64,000 bases of DNA from assembly GCF_040643635.1 (NCBI RefSeq), contig NZ_JBEYUS010000023.1:16109-80108 (forward strand), read 5' to 3'. The position numbers were made by a program, and so were the translations under genes. Numbering within the stretch: the stretch's first letter is position 1; every line of letters starts with the position of its first letter. This document shows positions 24,612 to 34,646 of the stretch, piece by piece. This DNA is from Saccharopolyspora_C sp040643635 (GTDB lineage Bacteria; Actinomycetota; Actinomycetes; Mycobacteriales; Pseudonocardiaceae). The notes under the pieces are model-generated. The model had not been told where the DNA came from. It ran no database searches and saw only the letters and a list, made by a program, of their open reading frames with translations.

Positions 24612-25307
24612 TCACCAGCCGAGCTCGCCGTCCAGCTCCTGGAAGGTGCCGGTGGGCCCGTCCGGCCCGGTGGTCGCCATCCGGACGACGACCTCGGCGC
24701 TCTCCTCGACGGGACGGCCCCCGCCGACGGCGGCGGTGAGGTCGGTGGCGGTGAAGCCGGGGTCGACCGCGTTGAACCGGATCTCCGGCACCGCCTTCGC
24801 GTACTGGACGGTCAGCATGGACACCGCGGCCTTCGTCGCCCCGTAGACCACCGCGGGCACCCGGGATTCGACGCGCTCCGGGTCCGCGGTGGCCGTGAAC
24901 GAGCCGAGCCCGCTGGACACGTTCACCACCACCGGGTTCGCCGACCGCCGCAGCCACGGCAGCGCGGCCTGAGTGACGCGGACGACGCCGAGCGCGTTGG
25001 TGTCGAACTGGCGCAGCGCGTCCGGGCCGGTGATCCCGCCGACGCCGGGCGTGCCGGAGACACCGGCGTTGTTGATCAGCACGTCGAGCCGCCCCTCCGC
25101 CGCCCCGACCTCGGTGAGCGCGGCGGTGACCGAGTCGTCGTCGGTGACGTCGAGCCGCACGGACCTGGCGCCCAGGTCGGCCGCGGCCCGCGCGCCCCGC
25201 TCCGGATCGCGGGCTCCGATGTGGACGGTGTGGCCCGCGGCGAGCAGCCGCCGCGCGACCTCGTACCCGAGCCCCTTGTTCCCCCCGGTGATCAACACGA
25301 TGCCCAC
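24612..25307 (-). CDS. SDR-family oxidoreductase
   Basis: A 231-residue SDR from the GTG at 25307 (AGGAGG 7 nt upstream). The fingerprint is ITGGNKGLGYEVARRLLAAG, DVTDDDSVTAAL, NNAGVSGTPG, NVSSGLGSFT and the active-site YGATK near 150. It resembles carbonyl-reductase-like plant and bacterial SDRs (GNKGLG instead of GASxGIG). The cofactor is probably NADPH. It stands alone on its strand; the substrate is unknown. Confidence 0.9.
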   Translation of the reverse strand: MGIVLITGGNKGLGYEVARRLLAAGHTVHIGARDPERGARAAADLGARSVRLDVTDDDSVTAALTEVGAAEGRLDVLINNAGVSGTPGVGGITGPDALRQFDTNALGVVRVTQAALPWLRRSANPVVVNVSSGLGSFTATADPERVESRVPAVVYGATKAAVSMLTVQYAKAVPEIRFNAVDPGFTATDLTAAVGGGRPVEESAEVVVRMATTGPDGPTGTFQELDGELGW

Positions 25308-25493
25308 CGCGCGCCCTCCTCGCTCCGTCGTCCGCCCCCACCCTCCTGCATCACCGGGTGAACGGCCCGACCCGCCCGACCACACCGGTCCACCAGGCGC
25401 CCGGGCGAGCACCGCGCTCGGCCGCGCGGCGAGTTCCGGGCCCACCGTCGAGTACCACCGCGTCGTGCCACGCCCCGGGAAGCAGGTCGGTGG

Positions 25494-26450
25494 CTAGTCG
25501 ATCGCCGCCGCGCACCGGCGGCCCAGGTCGGCGACCGCGGCGCGCAGCTCCGGCGGCCCGACCACCTCGAAGTCCACGCCGAACCGGCCGATCGCGGCCG
25601 CCAGCCCCGCCCACGACCACGAACCGGCCAGCAACCGGCACCGGCCCTCGTCCAGCGGCTCCACCAGGTCGTCGGACAGGAACTCGGCGACCTCCTCCGC
25701 GGGCCGGTGCACCACCACCTCGCCGCGGCACGGCCAGCCCTCGGCTCCCCGGAACTTCTCGGTGATGAACCGCGCCACGTCGCCCCCGGGCACCTCGCGC
25801 GGGGTGAACCGCGGCCCGGTCGGCGTGCGGGGTGCGATGCGGTCGGCGCGGAAGGTGCGCCAGTCGGCCCGGTCCAGGTCCCACGCCACCAGGTACCAGC
25901 GCCCGCCCCAGGTGATCAGGTGGTGCGGCTGCACCCGCCGCGGCGGCCCCTCCCGCCTCGGGTGCGAGTAGTCGAAGCGCAGCTCCTCCCGGGCGTGCAC
26001 CGCCGCGCCCAGCGCCACCAGCACCCCGCGCTCCACCCGCACCCGCGCCTCCGGCGGCGCCACCGCGGTCACCTGGAGCGTGTCCACCCGGTGCCGCAGC
26101 CGCGCGGGCAGCACCTGCCGGATCGTGTGCAGCGCCCGCTCCGCCGCCTCCTCCACCCCGGCCCCCGAGGTGGTGGCGAGCTGGAGCGCGAGGGTGAGCG
26201 CCACGGCCTGGTCGTCGTCGAACAGCAGCGGCGGCAGCTCGCTGCCCGCGCCCAGCCGGTAGCCGCCGTCCGGCCCCTTGCTCGCCGCGATCGGATAGCC
26301 GAGCTCCCGCAACCGGTCCACGTCGCGGCGCACCGTGCGCGGGCTGACGTCGAGGCGTTCGGCGAGCAGCGCGCCCGGCCAGTCCCGGCGGGCCTGCAAC
26401 AGGGACAGCAGCGACAGCAGTCGCGCGGAAGTCTTGGGCACGAATTCCAT
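25494..26450 (-). CDS. HTH-WYL transcriptional regulator (DeoR/YafY-like)
   Basis: A 318-residue regulator. The N-terminal winged helix covers TSARLLSLLSLLQARRDWPGALLAERLDVSPRTVRRDVDRLRELGYPI, followed by GPDGGYRLGAGSELPPLLFDDDQAVAL. The WYL domain carries REELRFDYSHPR, PHHLITWGGRWYLVAWDL and DWRTFRADRI, which in other members bind nucleic acid or small ligands. A WCX-type C-terminus follows. The ATG at 26450 is divergent from a dinB-like gene 86 bp away, which it probably regulates; that pairing is common in actinomycetes. Confidence 0.92.
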   Translation of the reverse strand: MEFVPKTSARLLSLLSLLQARRDWPGALLAERLDVSPRTVRRDVDRLRELGYPIAASKGPDGGYRLGAGSELPPLLFDDDQAVALTLALQLATTSGAGVEEAAERALHTIRQVLPARLRHRVDTLQVTAVAPPEARVRVERGVLVALGAAVHAREELRFDYSHPRREGPPRRVQPHHLITWGGRWYLVAWDLDRADWRTFRADRIAPRTPTGPRFTPREVPGGDVARFITEKFRGAEGWPCRGEVVVHRPAEEVAEFLSDDLVEPLDEGRCRLLAGSWSWAGLAAAIGRFGVDFEVVGPPELRAAVADLGRRCAAAID

Positions 26451-26535
26451 CCTGCCCGAAGAAGCGGACGCACCCTGTCCGCTACCGGTGCCAAGGTGGG
26501 GACCACAACGACGGAGCACGACCGGAAGGACCACC

Positions 26536-27096
26536 GTGACCACCACCCTCGACGCCGAACGCACCGACCTGCTCGCCCAGCTCGACGCCGCCCGCAAGGC
26601 GTTGATCACCACCACCGACGGGCTGGACGACGAGCAGCTCGGCCTGCGGCCGACGGCCAGCGAGCTGTGCCTGGGCGGCCTGATCAAGCACGTGGCGTCC
26701 GTGGAGGCGAACTGGCTGCGCTTCATCCTCGAAGGCACCTCCGCGATGGCCGTCGAACTGCCCGACGGTGTCACCTGGGAGGACCTCATGGCGGGCACGG
26801 CGACGACGCTGCCGCAGCGCATGATCGAGTTCCGGGAGGAGTTCCGGATGCAGCCCGAGGACACCCTCGCCGGCGTCCTCGCCCGCTACGCGGAGGTCGC
26901 CGCGCGGACCGCGGAGGTCGTGTCCTCGCTGCCCGACCTGAACCTCGCGCACCCGCTGCCGGAGGTGCCGTGGAACCCGCCGGGCGAGGTGCGCAGCGCC
27001 CGCCGGGTGCTGATGCACGTGATCGCCGAGACCGCGCAGCACGCCGGGCACGCCGACATCCTGCGCGAATCCATCGACGGCCGCCGCGGATTCTGA
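26536..27096 (+). CDS. DinB/DUF664-family protein
   Basis: A 186-residue four-helix protein of the DinB/YfiT/mycothiol-transferase superfamily. The GTG has GGAAGGA upstream. AERTDLLAQLDAARKALITTTDGL starts helix 1. Metal-ligand His residues sit in LIKHVASVEANWLRF and VIAETAQHAGHADILRE (HxxxH near 165-170). Such proteins often use mycothiol to modify or detoxify thiol-reactive compounds. It is divergent from the WYL regulator. The substrate is unknown. Confidence 0.88.
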   Translation: MTTTLDAERTDLLAQLDAARKALITTTDGLDDEQLGLRPTASELCLGGLIKHVASVEANWLRFILEGTSAMAVELPDGVTWEDLMAGTATTLPQRMIEFREEFRMQPEDTLAGVLARYAEVAARTAEVVSSLPDLNLAHPLPEVPWNPPGEVRSARRVLMHVIAETAQHAGHADILRESIDGRRGF

Positions 27097-27154
27097 TCAC
27101 CCCGCCGGCGCCCGCTCCCGGGCGGGTGCCGGCCCGGCCACGAACAGGACTGGG

Positions 27155-28243
27155 ATGACCGTTCTCGGGACCCGCGCGCTCAACCGCGCGGCGCTCGCCC
27201 GGCAGCTGCTGCTGGACCGCGCCGACCTGCCGGTGGCGGCGGCGGTGGCGCACCTGTGCGGGATGCAGGCGCAGGAACCGCAGGCCCCGTTCGCCGGATT
27301 GTTCGCGCGGCTGCGCGACTTCGACCCGGCGGAGCTCTCGGACCTGCTGGTGCGGCGGCGGCTGGTGCGCGCGCACCTGATGCGCCGCACCGTGCACCTG
27401 CTCACCGCCGAGGACGCGCTCGCCTGGCGGTCGCGGCACGACGCGATGCTGCGGCAGCGCGGGCTCTCGGCCTACCGCCGCGACTTCGCCGGGATCGACC
27501 TGGACGAGCTGGCGGCCGCGGGCCGGGCGGTGCTCGCCGACGGCGAGCCGCGGACGATGGCCGAGCTCGCCGCGGAGCTCACCGACCGGTGGCCCGGCCC
27601 GTCCCGGCGAGCGCTGGGCGAAGTGCTGGTGGCGGCGCTGGTCCCGACCGTGCAGCTGCCGCCGCGCGGGCTGTGGCGCAGCAGCGGCGGGGTGCGGGTG
27701 GTGCCGCTCGCGGACTGGCTGGGCCACGAGGCCGATCCGCAGGCCCCGCCCGGCTCCGATCCGGTGGGCCGGGAGCTGGTGCGCCGCCACCTGGCCGCGC
27801 ACGGCCCGGCGGCGACCGCCGACGTGCGCGCCTGGTGCGGGCTCGCCGGACTGCCGGGCGCGGTGGCCGAGCTGCGGGAGGAACTGGTGTCGTTCCGCGA
27901 CGAGCGCGGCCGGGAACTGCTCGACCTGCCGGACGCGCCGCGCCCCGACCCGGACGCGCCCGCGCCGGTGCGATTCCTGCCCGCGTTCGACAACGCGGTC
28001 CTCGGCTACCAGGACCGGAGCCGGATCGTGGCGGACGAGCACCGCGGCCTGTCCGTCGCGGGCGAGCGGCTGGTGCTGGTGGACGGCCGGGTCGCGGGCA
28101 CCTGGCGGGCCGATCCGGCGGCGCTGCGGGTCGAGCCGCTGCGCCGCTTCACCCGAGCGGAGCGCGCCGAGGTCGCCGACGAGGCCCGGCGGCTCGCCCG
28201 GTTCCTCTCCGACGGGGAGCGGGAGGACGTGCGGATCTGCTGA
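27155..28243 (+). CDS. Winged-helix DNA-binding domain protein (HTH_42, YcaQ/AlkX-like)
   Basis: A 362-residue COG3214-type protein. RALNRAALARQLLLDRADL and VAHLCGMQAQEPQAPFAGLFARL open the family's winged-helix array. RRLVRAHLMRRTVHLLTAEDAL, WRSSGGVRVVPLADWLG, VRAWCGLAGLPGAV and FLPAFDNAVLGYQDRSRIV are all conserved stretches. Related proteins include the DNA-glycosylase YcaQ (cross-link repair) and the Streptomyces self-protection glycosylases. Whether this copy repairs a specific adduct is unknown. The stop runs directly into remnants of a P450 gene. Confidence 0.87.
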   Translation: MTVLGTRALNRAALARQLLLDRADLPVAAAVAHLCGMQAQEPQAPFAGLFARLRDFDPAELSDLLVRRRLVRAHLMRRTVHLLTAEDALAWRSRHDAMLRQRGLSAYRRDFAGIDLDELAAAGRAVLADGEPRTMAELAAELTDRWPGPSRRALGEVLVAALVPTVQLPPRGLWRSSGGVRVVPLADWLGHEADPQAPPGSDPVGRELVRRHLAAHGPAATADVRAWCGLAGLPGAVAELREELVSFRDERGRELLDLPDAPRPDPDAPAPVRFLPAFDNAVLGYQDRSRIVADEHRGLSVAGERLVLVDGRVAGTWRADPAALRVEPLRRFTRAERAEVADEARRLARFLSDGEREDVRIC

Positions 28244-28643
28244 GCCGGCTCGCCGACCGGCTGCGCGCCGACCCCGCGCCGCTGCCGGGCACCGTCGAAG
28301 AACTGCGGCACGTGCACGGCATCGTGCGCACCGGGCCGCGTCGGGCCGTCGTCGCCGACGTCGAGATCGGCGGGCGGTTGCTGCGGGCCGGGGCCCGTTC
28401 CCGCGGGCGACCACGACGAGGAGGCCCGCTCCGGCCCGGACGTGGGCGACCCGGCCCGCGGGGACACCCGCCACCTCGTGTTCGGCTTCGGCGTGCACCA
28501 GTGCCTCGCCCGCGTCGAACCGCGGATCGCGCTGCGCGTGCTGCCGGCGCGGTTCCCCGGGATGCGGCGTGCCGGTCGGGGACATCGGGTTCCGGCGGGA
28601 CCTGTTCATCCACGGCTGCCGCGAACCGCCCGTCACCTGGTGA
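28244..28643 (+). pseudogene. Cytochrome P450 remnant (5'-deleted and frameshifted)
   Basis: Only the last third of a bacterial P450 can be read, and only in pieces from three frames. The first is RLADRLRADPAPLPGTVEEL with VVADVEIGGRLLRAG. The second is DTRHLVFGFGVHQCLARVEPR, which holds the haem Cys motif FGxGxHxC but lacks the residues usually between CLG and LARVE. The third is a C-terminus VPVGDIGFRRDLFIHG ending PPVTW-stop. At least two frameshifts and a large 5' deletion separate these parts. It lies directly before intact ferredoxin and ferredoxin reductase genes, so the operon lost its oxygenase. Confidence 0.88.
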
Positions 28644-28675
28644 CGCCGGAACCCGTTGAGGAGTAAGGAGGGAGC

Positions 28676-28870
28676 ATGGAGATCACGATCGACGAGGACG
28701 GCTGCTGCGGCGCGGGCCAGTGCGTGCTGACCGCACCGGAGGTGTTCGACCAGCGCGACGAGGACGGCGTCGTGGTGCTGCTGGACGCCGCGCCCCCGCC
28801 CGAGGTGCACGAGGCGGTCCGGCAGGCCGCGGCGGTGTGCCCGGCAGCGGTGATCCGGGTCGACGCATGA
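28676..28870 (+). CDS. Single-cluster ferredoxin of P450 systems
   Basis: A 64-residue ferredoxin. Cys10, Cys16 and Cys55 (in VCPAAV) are cluster ligands, while the fourth position (residue 13) is Ala, which indicates a 3Fe-4S cluster as in actinomycete P450-linked ferredoxins. It starts MEITIDEDGCCGAGQC. The ribosome site is AAGGAGGGAGC. It lies between the P450 remnant and a ferredoxin reductase that it overlaps by 4 bp (ATGA), forming an electron-transfer chain now without its adjacent oxygenase. Confidence 0.93.
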   Translation: MEITIDEDGCCGAGQCVLTAPEVFDQRDEDGVVVLLDAAPPPEVHEAVRQAAAVCPAAVIRVDA

Positions 28871-30102
28871 GCGCCGGTCGCATCGCGGTGATCGGCGCCT
28901 CCGCGGCCGGGCTCACCGCCGCCGAACAGCTGCGGCGCAGCGGCTGGGACGGGGAGATCGCGCTGGTCGGCGCGGAACCGCACCTGCCCTACGACCGGCC
29001 GCCGCTGTCCAAGCAGGTGCTCGCGGGCGCGTGGGAACCGGACCGCACCGGGCTGCGCGCCGCCGACGCCCTCGCCGGGCTCGACCTGGACCTGCGGCTG
29101 GGCACCCGGGCGACCGGGCTGGACGTGGCGGACCGCCGGGTGCTGCTCGGCGCGGACGCGCTGGACTGCGACGGGGTGGTCATCGCGACCGGTGTCGCGG
29201 CCCGCGCGCTGCCGGAGCAGTCACCGGGCGCGCACGTGCTGCGCACCCTCGACGACGCGCTGGCGCTGCGCGCCCCGCTGGCGGTCCCCGGGCGGCGGCT
29301 GGTCGTCGTCGGCGCCGGGGTGCTCGGCGCGGAAGTGGCCGCGGTCGCCCGCGAGTTGGGCCACGAGGTGGTGCTCGTCGCGCCGGAGCAGGTGCCGATG
29401 GAACGCGCGATCGGCGCCGAGGCGGGCGCGCTGCTGGCCGCCGCGCACCGGGCGCACGGCGTCGACCTGCGGCTCGGCGAATCCGTCACCGGTCTCGTGC
29501 ACGAGGAGGGCCGCACGGTCGGGGTCCGGCTGGCGGGCGGCGAGGAGATCACCGGGGACGCGGTGCTGGTCGCGATCGGTTCCCGACCGGCCGTGGACTG
29601 GCTCGCAGGCAGCGGGCTGGACGTCGCTGACGGCGTCGGTTGCGACGAGTTCTGCGCGGCCGCGCCCGGCATCTACGCGGCGGGGGACGTGGCGCGCTGG
29701 CCGCACCCGGTGCTCGGCCGCGCCCTCCGGGTGGAGCACCGGATGAACGCCACCGAGCAGGGCATGGCGGCCGCGCGGAACCTGCTGGCCGAGCTCGCGC
29801 CGGACCGCTTCGGGGAGCGCAGCCCGTTCGCCCCGGTGCCGTACTTCTGGTCCGACCAGTACCGGTTCAAGGTGCAGGCGTTCGGCGACCTGGACGCCCC
29901 CGACGAGGTGCTGCTGCGCGTGCTCGACGGCACCGATCCGGCGGCGCCGAAGGCCGCGGCCCTCTACCGGCGCGGCGGTGCGGCCTGCGGCGCGCTCACC
30001 ATCGGCGTGCCCCCGAAACCGACCCGCGCCCTCCGCACCCTGGTAGCCACCCCGCACCCGTGGGACGAAGCCGCAACCGCGCTCCAGACCCTGCCCACCT
30101 GA
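28867..30102 (+). CDS. Ferredoxin reductase, FAD/NAD(P)-dependent
   Basis: A 411-residue rubredoxin/putidaredoxin-reductase type flavoprotein. The FAD site is IAVIGASAAGLTAAEQLR (residues 6-23), followed by LPYDRPPLSKQVLAG and VVIATGVAARALP. The NAD(P) site is VVVGAGVLGAEVAAVARELGHEV, and the second FAD motif is IYAAGDVARWPHPV. The C-terminal reductase domain has PYFWSDQYRFKVQAFG. It passes electrons from NADH to the upstream ferredoxin. It is followed by two tandem hairpins. Confidence 0.95.
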   Translation: MSAGRIAVIGASAAGLTAAEQLRRSGWDGEIALVGAEPHLPYDRPPLSKQVLAGAWEPDRTGLRAADALAGLDLDLRLGTRATGLDVADRRVLLGADALDCDGVVIATGVAARALPEQSPGAHVLRTLDDALALRAPLAVPGRRLVVVGAGVLGAEVAAVARELGHEVVLVAPEQVPMERAIGAEAGALLAAAHRAHGVDLRLGESVTGLVHEEGRTVGVRLAGGEEITGDAVLVAIGSRPAVDWLAGSGLDVADGVGCDEFCAAAPGIYAAGDVARWPHPVLGRALRVEHRMNATEQGMAAARNLLAELAPDRFGERSPFAPVPYFWSDQYRFKVQAFGDLDAPDEVLLRVLDGTDPAAPKAAALYRRGGAACGALTIGVPPKPTRALRTLVATPHPWDEAATALQTLPT

Positions 30103-30120
30103 CCCGACCGATCCAAATCA

Positions 30121-30265
30121 CCCCAGGTGAGTGGCCCACCCGACCAACGCGACTGGGCCAGTGGGCCATTCACCTCACGTCGACGACGACGAACACCGCG
30201 CGCCCACCCCAGGTGAATGACCCATTCGACCAGTACGGCTGGGCAGGTGGGCCACTCACCTCACG
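30121..30265. terminator. Two tandem near-identical hairpin repeats at a convergent gene end
   Basis: A block of about 60 bp beginning CCCCAGGTGA and ending ACCTCACGT occurs at 30121-30180 and again at 30207-30265. Each folds on itself (for example GTGAGTGGCCCAC with GTGGGCCATTCAC, one mismatch). The second covers the tetR stop codon. The repeats probably terminate the ferredoxin-reductase transcript and the opposing tetR transcript. Confidence 0.65.
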
Positions 30266-30837
30266 TTGAGGGCGGCGAGCATGGCGTGGCGGGCGGTGGC
30301 CGTGACGTCGGCCGGGTCGCGCCGCCGCTGGACCTGCAGCGGGAAGCGCAGCGACCAGCCGGAGGCGATCTCCAGCACGTCCAGCAGGCGCTCGGCATCG
30401 GCGCTGACCGCCAGCTCCGGCGCGAACACTTCGGCGAGCTGGCCGCGCAGCAGGTCGTCGACGTCCAGCGCGGGCGCGTCCGGGCTCTGCCACAGCGCCA
30501 CCACCCGCACCCGAGCCATGAGCGCGAACACCGCCTCCCGCTGCGCCAGCACCCGGTCCAGCCGGTCCGCCAGCGGCAGCTCCGCCGGGATCGGCGCCAG
30601 CTCGGCGGCGATCCGGTCCCGCTGGTGCTGCCCGGCGGCCGTGCGGAGATCGTCGAAGTCCCGGAAGTGCGTGAACACGCTGCGCTCCGACACGCCCGCC
30701 CGCTCCGCGATGCCGCGCGCCGTCGGCGAGTACTGGCCCTCGTTGATCGCGCCGAGCAGCGCGTCGATGATCGCCTGCCGAGTCCACTGCGGATTCCGGA
30801 CCCGGCGCCGCCGCCCGTCCTGCTGCTCCTCGTCCAC
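30256..30837 (-). CDS. TetR-family transcriptional regulator
   Basis: A 193-residue regulator. The recognisable N-terminal HTH is WTRQAIIDALLGAINEGQYSPTARGIAERAGVSERSVFTHFRDFDDL. The GTG at 30837 is the nearest in-frame start, and no strong ribosome site supports it, so the first residues are uncertain. The C-terminal half is helical and Ala/Leu-rich with no assignable ligand site. It is convergent with ferredoxin reductase and divergent from a small gene at 31034. Confidence 0.82.
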   Translation of the reverse strand: MDEEQQDGRRRRVRNPQWTRQAIIDALLGAINEGQYSPTARGIAERAGVSERSVFTHFRDFDDLRTAAGQHQRDRIAAELAPIPAELPLADRLDRVLAQREAVFALMARVRVVALWQSPDAPALDVDDLLRGQLAEVFAPELAVSADAERLLDVLEIASGWSLRFPLQVQRRRDPADVTATARHAMLAALNVR

Positions 30838-31033
30838 CGCGACATTCGACCACGTCCCACCCGCGCGGAGCCGCCGCAGTCGCGAATCCCTCCGGGCCCA
30901 TCGACCGAGCCGCCCGGGCCGGGCGGTCGAAGCCGGGCGCGTGCCCACTGCCCGACGCCGGCGGTCCTGCCCGCACCTGAGCAGGAGGCCGCCGCCGCGC
31001 GGCGGGACGGTCGCAGCACGCCGAGGAGGCACC

Positions 31034-31264
31034 ACGACCGAGCAGCACCCCACCCCCGACGACACCGTCGTCGACTGGTTCGAACGCGGCCTGCTGTGGG
31101 ACGGCGAGCGGGAGGCGCACGAGCTGTACGCCGAGTACCTCGCGCACGTCCGCGGCCGGCGGCAGCCCCCGGTGTCCCGCGACCGGTTCGTCGCCGACCT
31201 CGGCCACCTGGGCGTCCGGGAGATCCGGCAGCCGGGCGCGCCGTCCTTCCTCGTGCGGGACTGA
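31034..31264 (+). CDS. Small hypothetical protein with an apparent ACG start
   Basis: A 76-residue reading frame, T/M-TEQHPTPDDTVVDWFERG, then ELYAEYLAHVRGRRQPPVSRDRFVADLGHLGVREIRQPG and FLVRD. The WFER...LYAEYLAHV...F...L...GV pattern looks like a winged-helix module similar to those at the C-termini of phage-type primases. An excellent ribosome site (CGAGGAGG) is followed 5 nt later by ACG-ACC-GAG exactly where ATG would be expected, and no ATG or GTG in frame is near. It is either a non-canonical start, a start-codon mutation, or a sequencing error. Confidence 0.5.
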   Translation, partial: TTEQHPTPDDTVVDWFERGLLWDGEREAHELYAEYLAHVRGRRQPPVSRDRFVADLGHLGVREIRQPGAPSFLVRD

Positions 31265-31452
31265 ATTGCGCCCGCCCGGCCCGGACGCCCCCTCGCGAAC
31301 CGCGTCCGGCCGGGCGAGGGCGAGCCGTGCCGACGATCCCGTGCCGGTAGCATCTCCCTGGTCAACGGTGTTCGTCAGCACCTGTGCGCGCGCCGGCGTC
31401 GGCCGGATTCCGCGGGGTCTGCACCGAAATAACGCTATTGGAGCATTCTCGA

Positions 31453-33171
<1,719 letters not shown>

Positions 33172-33180
33172 TCCGCGCAT

Positions 33181-33223
33181 GAACGGCCCACCTGCCCGGC
33201 GGTACCGGGTGGGTGGGCCGTTC
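33181..33223. terminator. Terminator hairpin after metG
   Basis: GAACGGCCCACCTGCCCG pairs with CGGGTGGGTGGGCCGTTC (two mismatched or wobble positions) around a 7-nt loop, 9 bp after the metG stop. Confidence 0.75.
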
Positions 33224-33232
33224 GCCTGCGGT

Positions 33233-33419
33233 CAGCGGCCTTCGGGCGTCGGCGGCGTCGGGGCGTCGGCGGCCCTCGGACGTCAGCGGCCCTCGGGCGT
33301 CGGCGGTGTCGGGACGTCAGCGGCCCTCGGGCGTCAACGACCTTCGGACATCAGCAGCCTTCCGGCGTCGACGACCTCCACGCGTCGGCGGCGTTCGCGT
33401 CTCAGCGGCGTTCCGGCGG
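33233..33419. repeat. 17-bp tandem repeat, 11 units
   Basis: Eleven consecutive 17-bp units with consensus CAGCGGCCCTCGGGCGT, each diverged by a few bases; units beginning CAG and CGG tend to alternate in the middle of the array. The period is not a multiple of three. The last unit and the one before it reach into the 3' end of cysG, so the final codons of that gene derive from the array. It fills the convergent gap between metG and cysG. Confidence 0.85.
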
Positions 33420-34646
33420 GGTGAGGTCGGCGACCGGGCCGACGATGATCACCGCGGGCGGCGCGATCTCGTGGGTGCGGACCGCGTCGGCGGCCGCGGC
33501 GAGCGTGGTGCGCACCGTCCGCTGGGTGCGGGTGGTGCCCTCCTGCACGATCGCGACCGGCGACTCCGGGTCGCGGCCGTGCTCGACCAGCACCGCCGCG
33601 AACTCGCCGATGCGCTTGACCGCCATCATCAGCACCAGCGTGCCGCGGAGCCGCGCCAGCGCGGGCCAGTCCACCAGCGAGGTCTCGTCGTGCGGGCCGA
33701 CGTGCCCGGAGACCACCACGACCTCGTGCGCCACCCCGCGGTGCGTGACCGGCACGTCGGCCGCGGCGGGCACGGAGAACGCGCTGGTGATGCCGGGGAC
33801 CGAGGTGACCGGCACCCCGGCCGCCACGCAGGCCAGCAGTTCCTCGTAGCCGCGGCCGAACAGGTACGGGTCGCCGCCCTTGAGGCGCACCACGAACTTC
33901 CCGGCGCGCGCGTGCTCCACCAGCAGCTCGTTGATCACGTCCTGGTTGGCGGCGCGGCCGTACGGGATCTTCGAGGCGTCCACGACCTCCACGTGCGGGC
34001 CGAGCTCCTCCAGCAGTTCGCGCGGCGCCAGCCGGTCGGTGATCACCACGTCGGCCTGGCCGAGCAGCTGCCTGCCGCGCACCGTGATCAGGTCCGGGGC
34101 GCCCGGTCCGCCGCCGACGAGCGCGACGCCCGCCGCGGGCCGTTCCGCGTGCTCGTCCACGACGCCGGAGCGCAGCGCGCCGACCAGCGCGTCCCGCACC
34201 GCGGCGGAACGCCGGTGCGCTCCCCCGGCCAGCACCCCGAGCAGCAGCCCGCCGTGCTCGGCGACGGCCGGGGTGACGGCGGTGCCTTGCGCGGCGTCGT
34301 CGGCGCGCACGCAGAACACCCGGCGGCGGTCGGCTTCGGCGGAGACGGCCGCGTTGACCTCGTGGCCCGTCGCGCACGCCACCGCGTACCAGGCGCCGTC
34401 CAGGTCGCCGTCCGCGTACGGCCTGCGGTGCCAGGTGATCTCCCCGGACTGCGCCATCGCCTCGACCGCGGGCGTGGCCTCCGGCGAGATGACCTCCACC
34501 AGCGCGCCCGCGCCGATCAGCCGGGGCACCCGTCGCTGCGCGACGCCGCCCGCACCGACCACCACCACCCGCTTGCCGGTGAGGTCGAGTCCCGCGAAGT
34601 AGTGGTGTTCGCCCGAGGTGTGCTGCGCAGATGAGTGCGTGGTCAT
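33402..34646 (-). CDS. cysG: Siroheme synthase-type fusion: precorrin-2 dehydrogenase plus uroporphyrinogen-III C-methyltransferase
   Basis: A 414-residue two-domain protein. The N-terminal part has the NAD-binding GKRVVVVGAGGVAQRRVPRL and FCVRADDAAQGTAVTPAV of the CysG dehydrogenase. The C-terminal CobA/SUMT domain (about 168-410) has LVGGGPGAPDLITVRG, RLKGGDPYLFGRG, VTSVPGITSAFSVPA and the closing IIVGPVADL. It makes precorrin-2 from uroporphyrinogen III with two SAM and can oxidise it to sirohydrochlorin. In this window it is the only visible entry enzyme for the B12 branch. It lacks a clear C-terminal chelatase linker seen in E. coli CysG. Confidence 0.93.
   Translation of the reverse strand: MTTHSSAQHTSGEHHYFAGLDLTGKRVVVVGAGGVAQRRVPRLIGAGALVEVISPEATPAVEAMAQSGEITWHRRPYADGDLDGAWYAVACATGHEVNAAVSAEADRRRVFCVRADDAAQGTAVTPAVAEHGGLLLGVLAGGAHRRSAAVRDALVGALRSGVVDEHAERPAAGVALVGGGPGAPDLITVRGRQLLGQADVVITDRLAPRELLEELGPHVEVVDASKIPYGRAANQDVINELLVEHARAGKFVVRLKGGDPYLFGRGYEELLACVAAGVPVTSVPGITSAFSVPAAADVPVTHRGVAHEVVVVSGHVGPHDETSLVDWPALARLRGTLVLMMAVKRIGEFAAVLVEHGRDPESPVAIVQEGTTRTQRTVRTTLAAAADAVRTHEIAPPAVIIVGPVADLTPPERR

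Noticed and set aside
31265..31452. T-box or SAM riboswitch upstream of metG
   Set aside because: No T-box consensus, specifier or SAM-aptamer motif is visible; just a short leader with a TTGGAG ribosome site.
33233..33419. Possible CRISPR array
   Set aside because: Units are contiguous 17-mers with no spacers and no cas genes nearby; it is a minisatellite. The same applies to 53175-53336 and 55923-56048.
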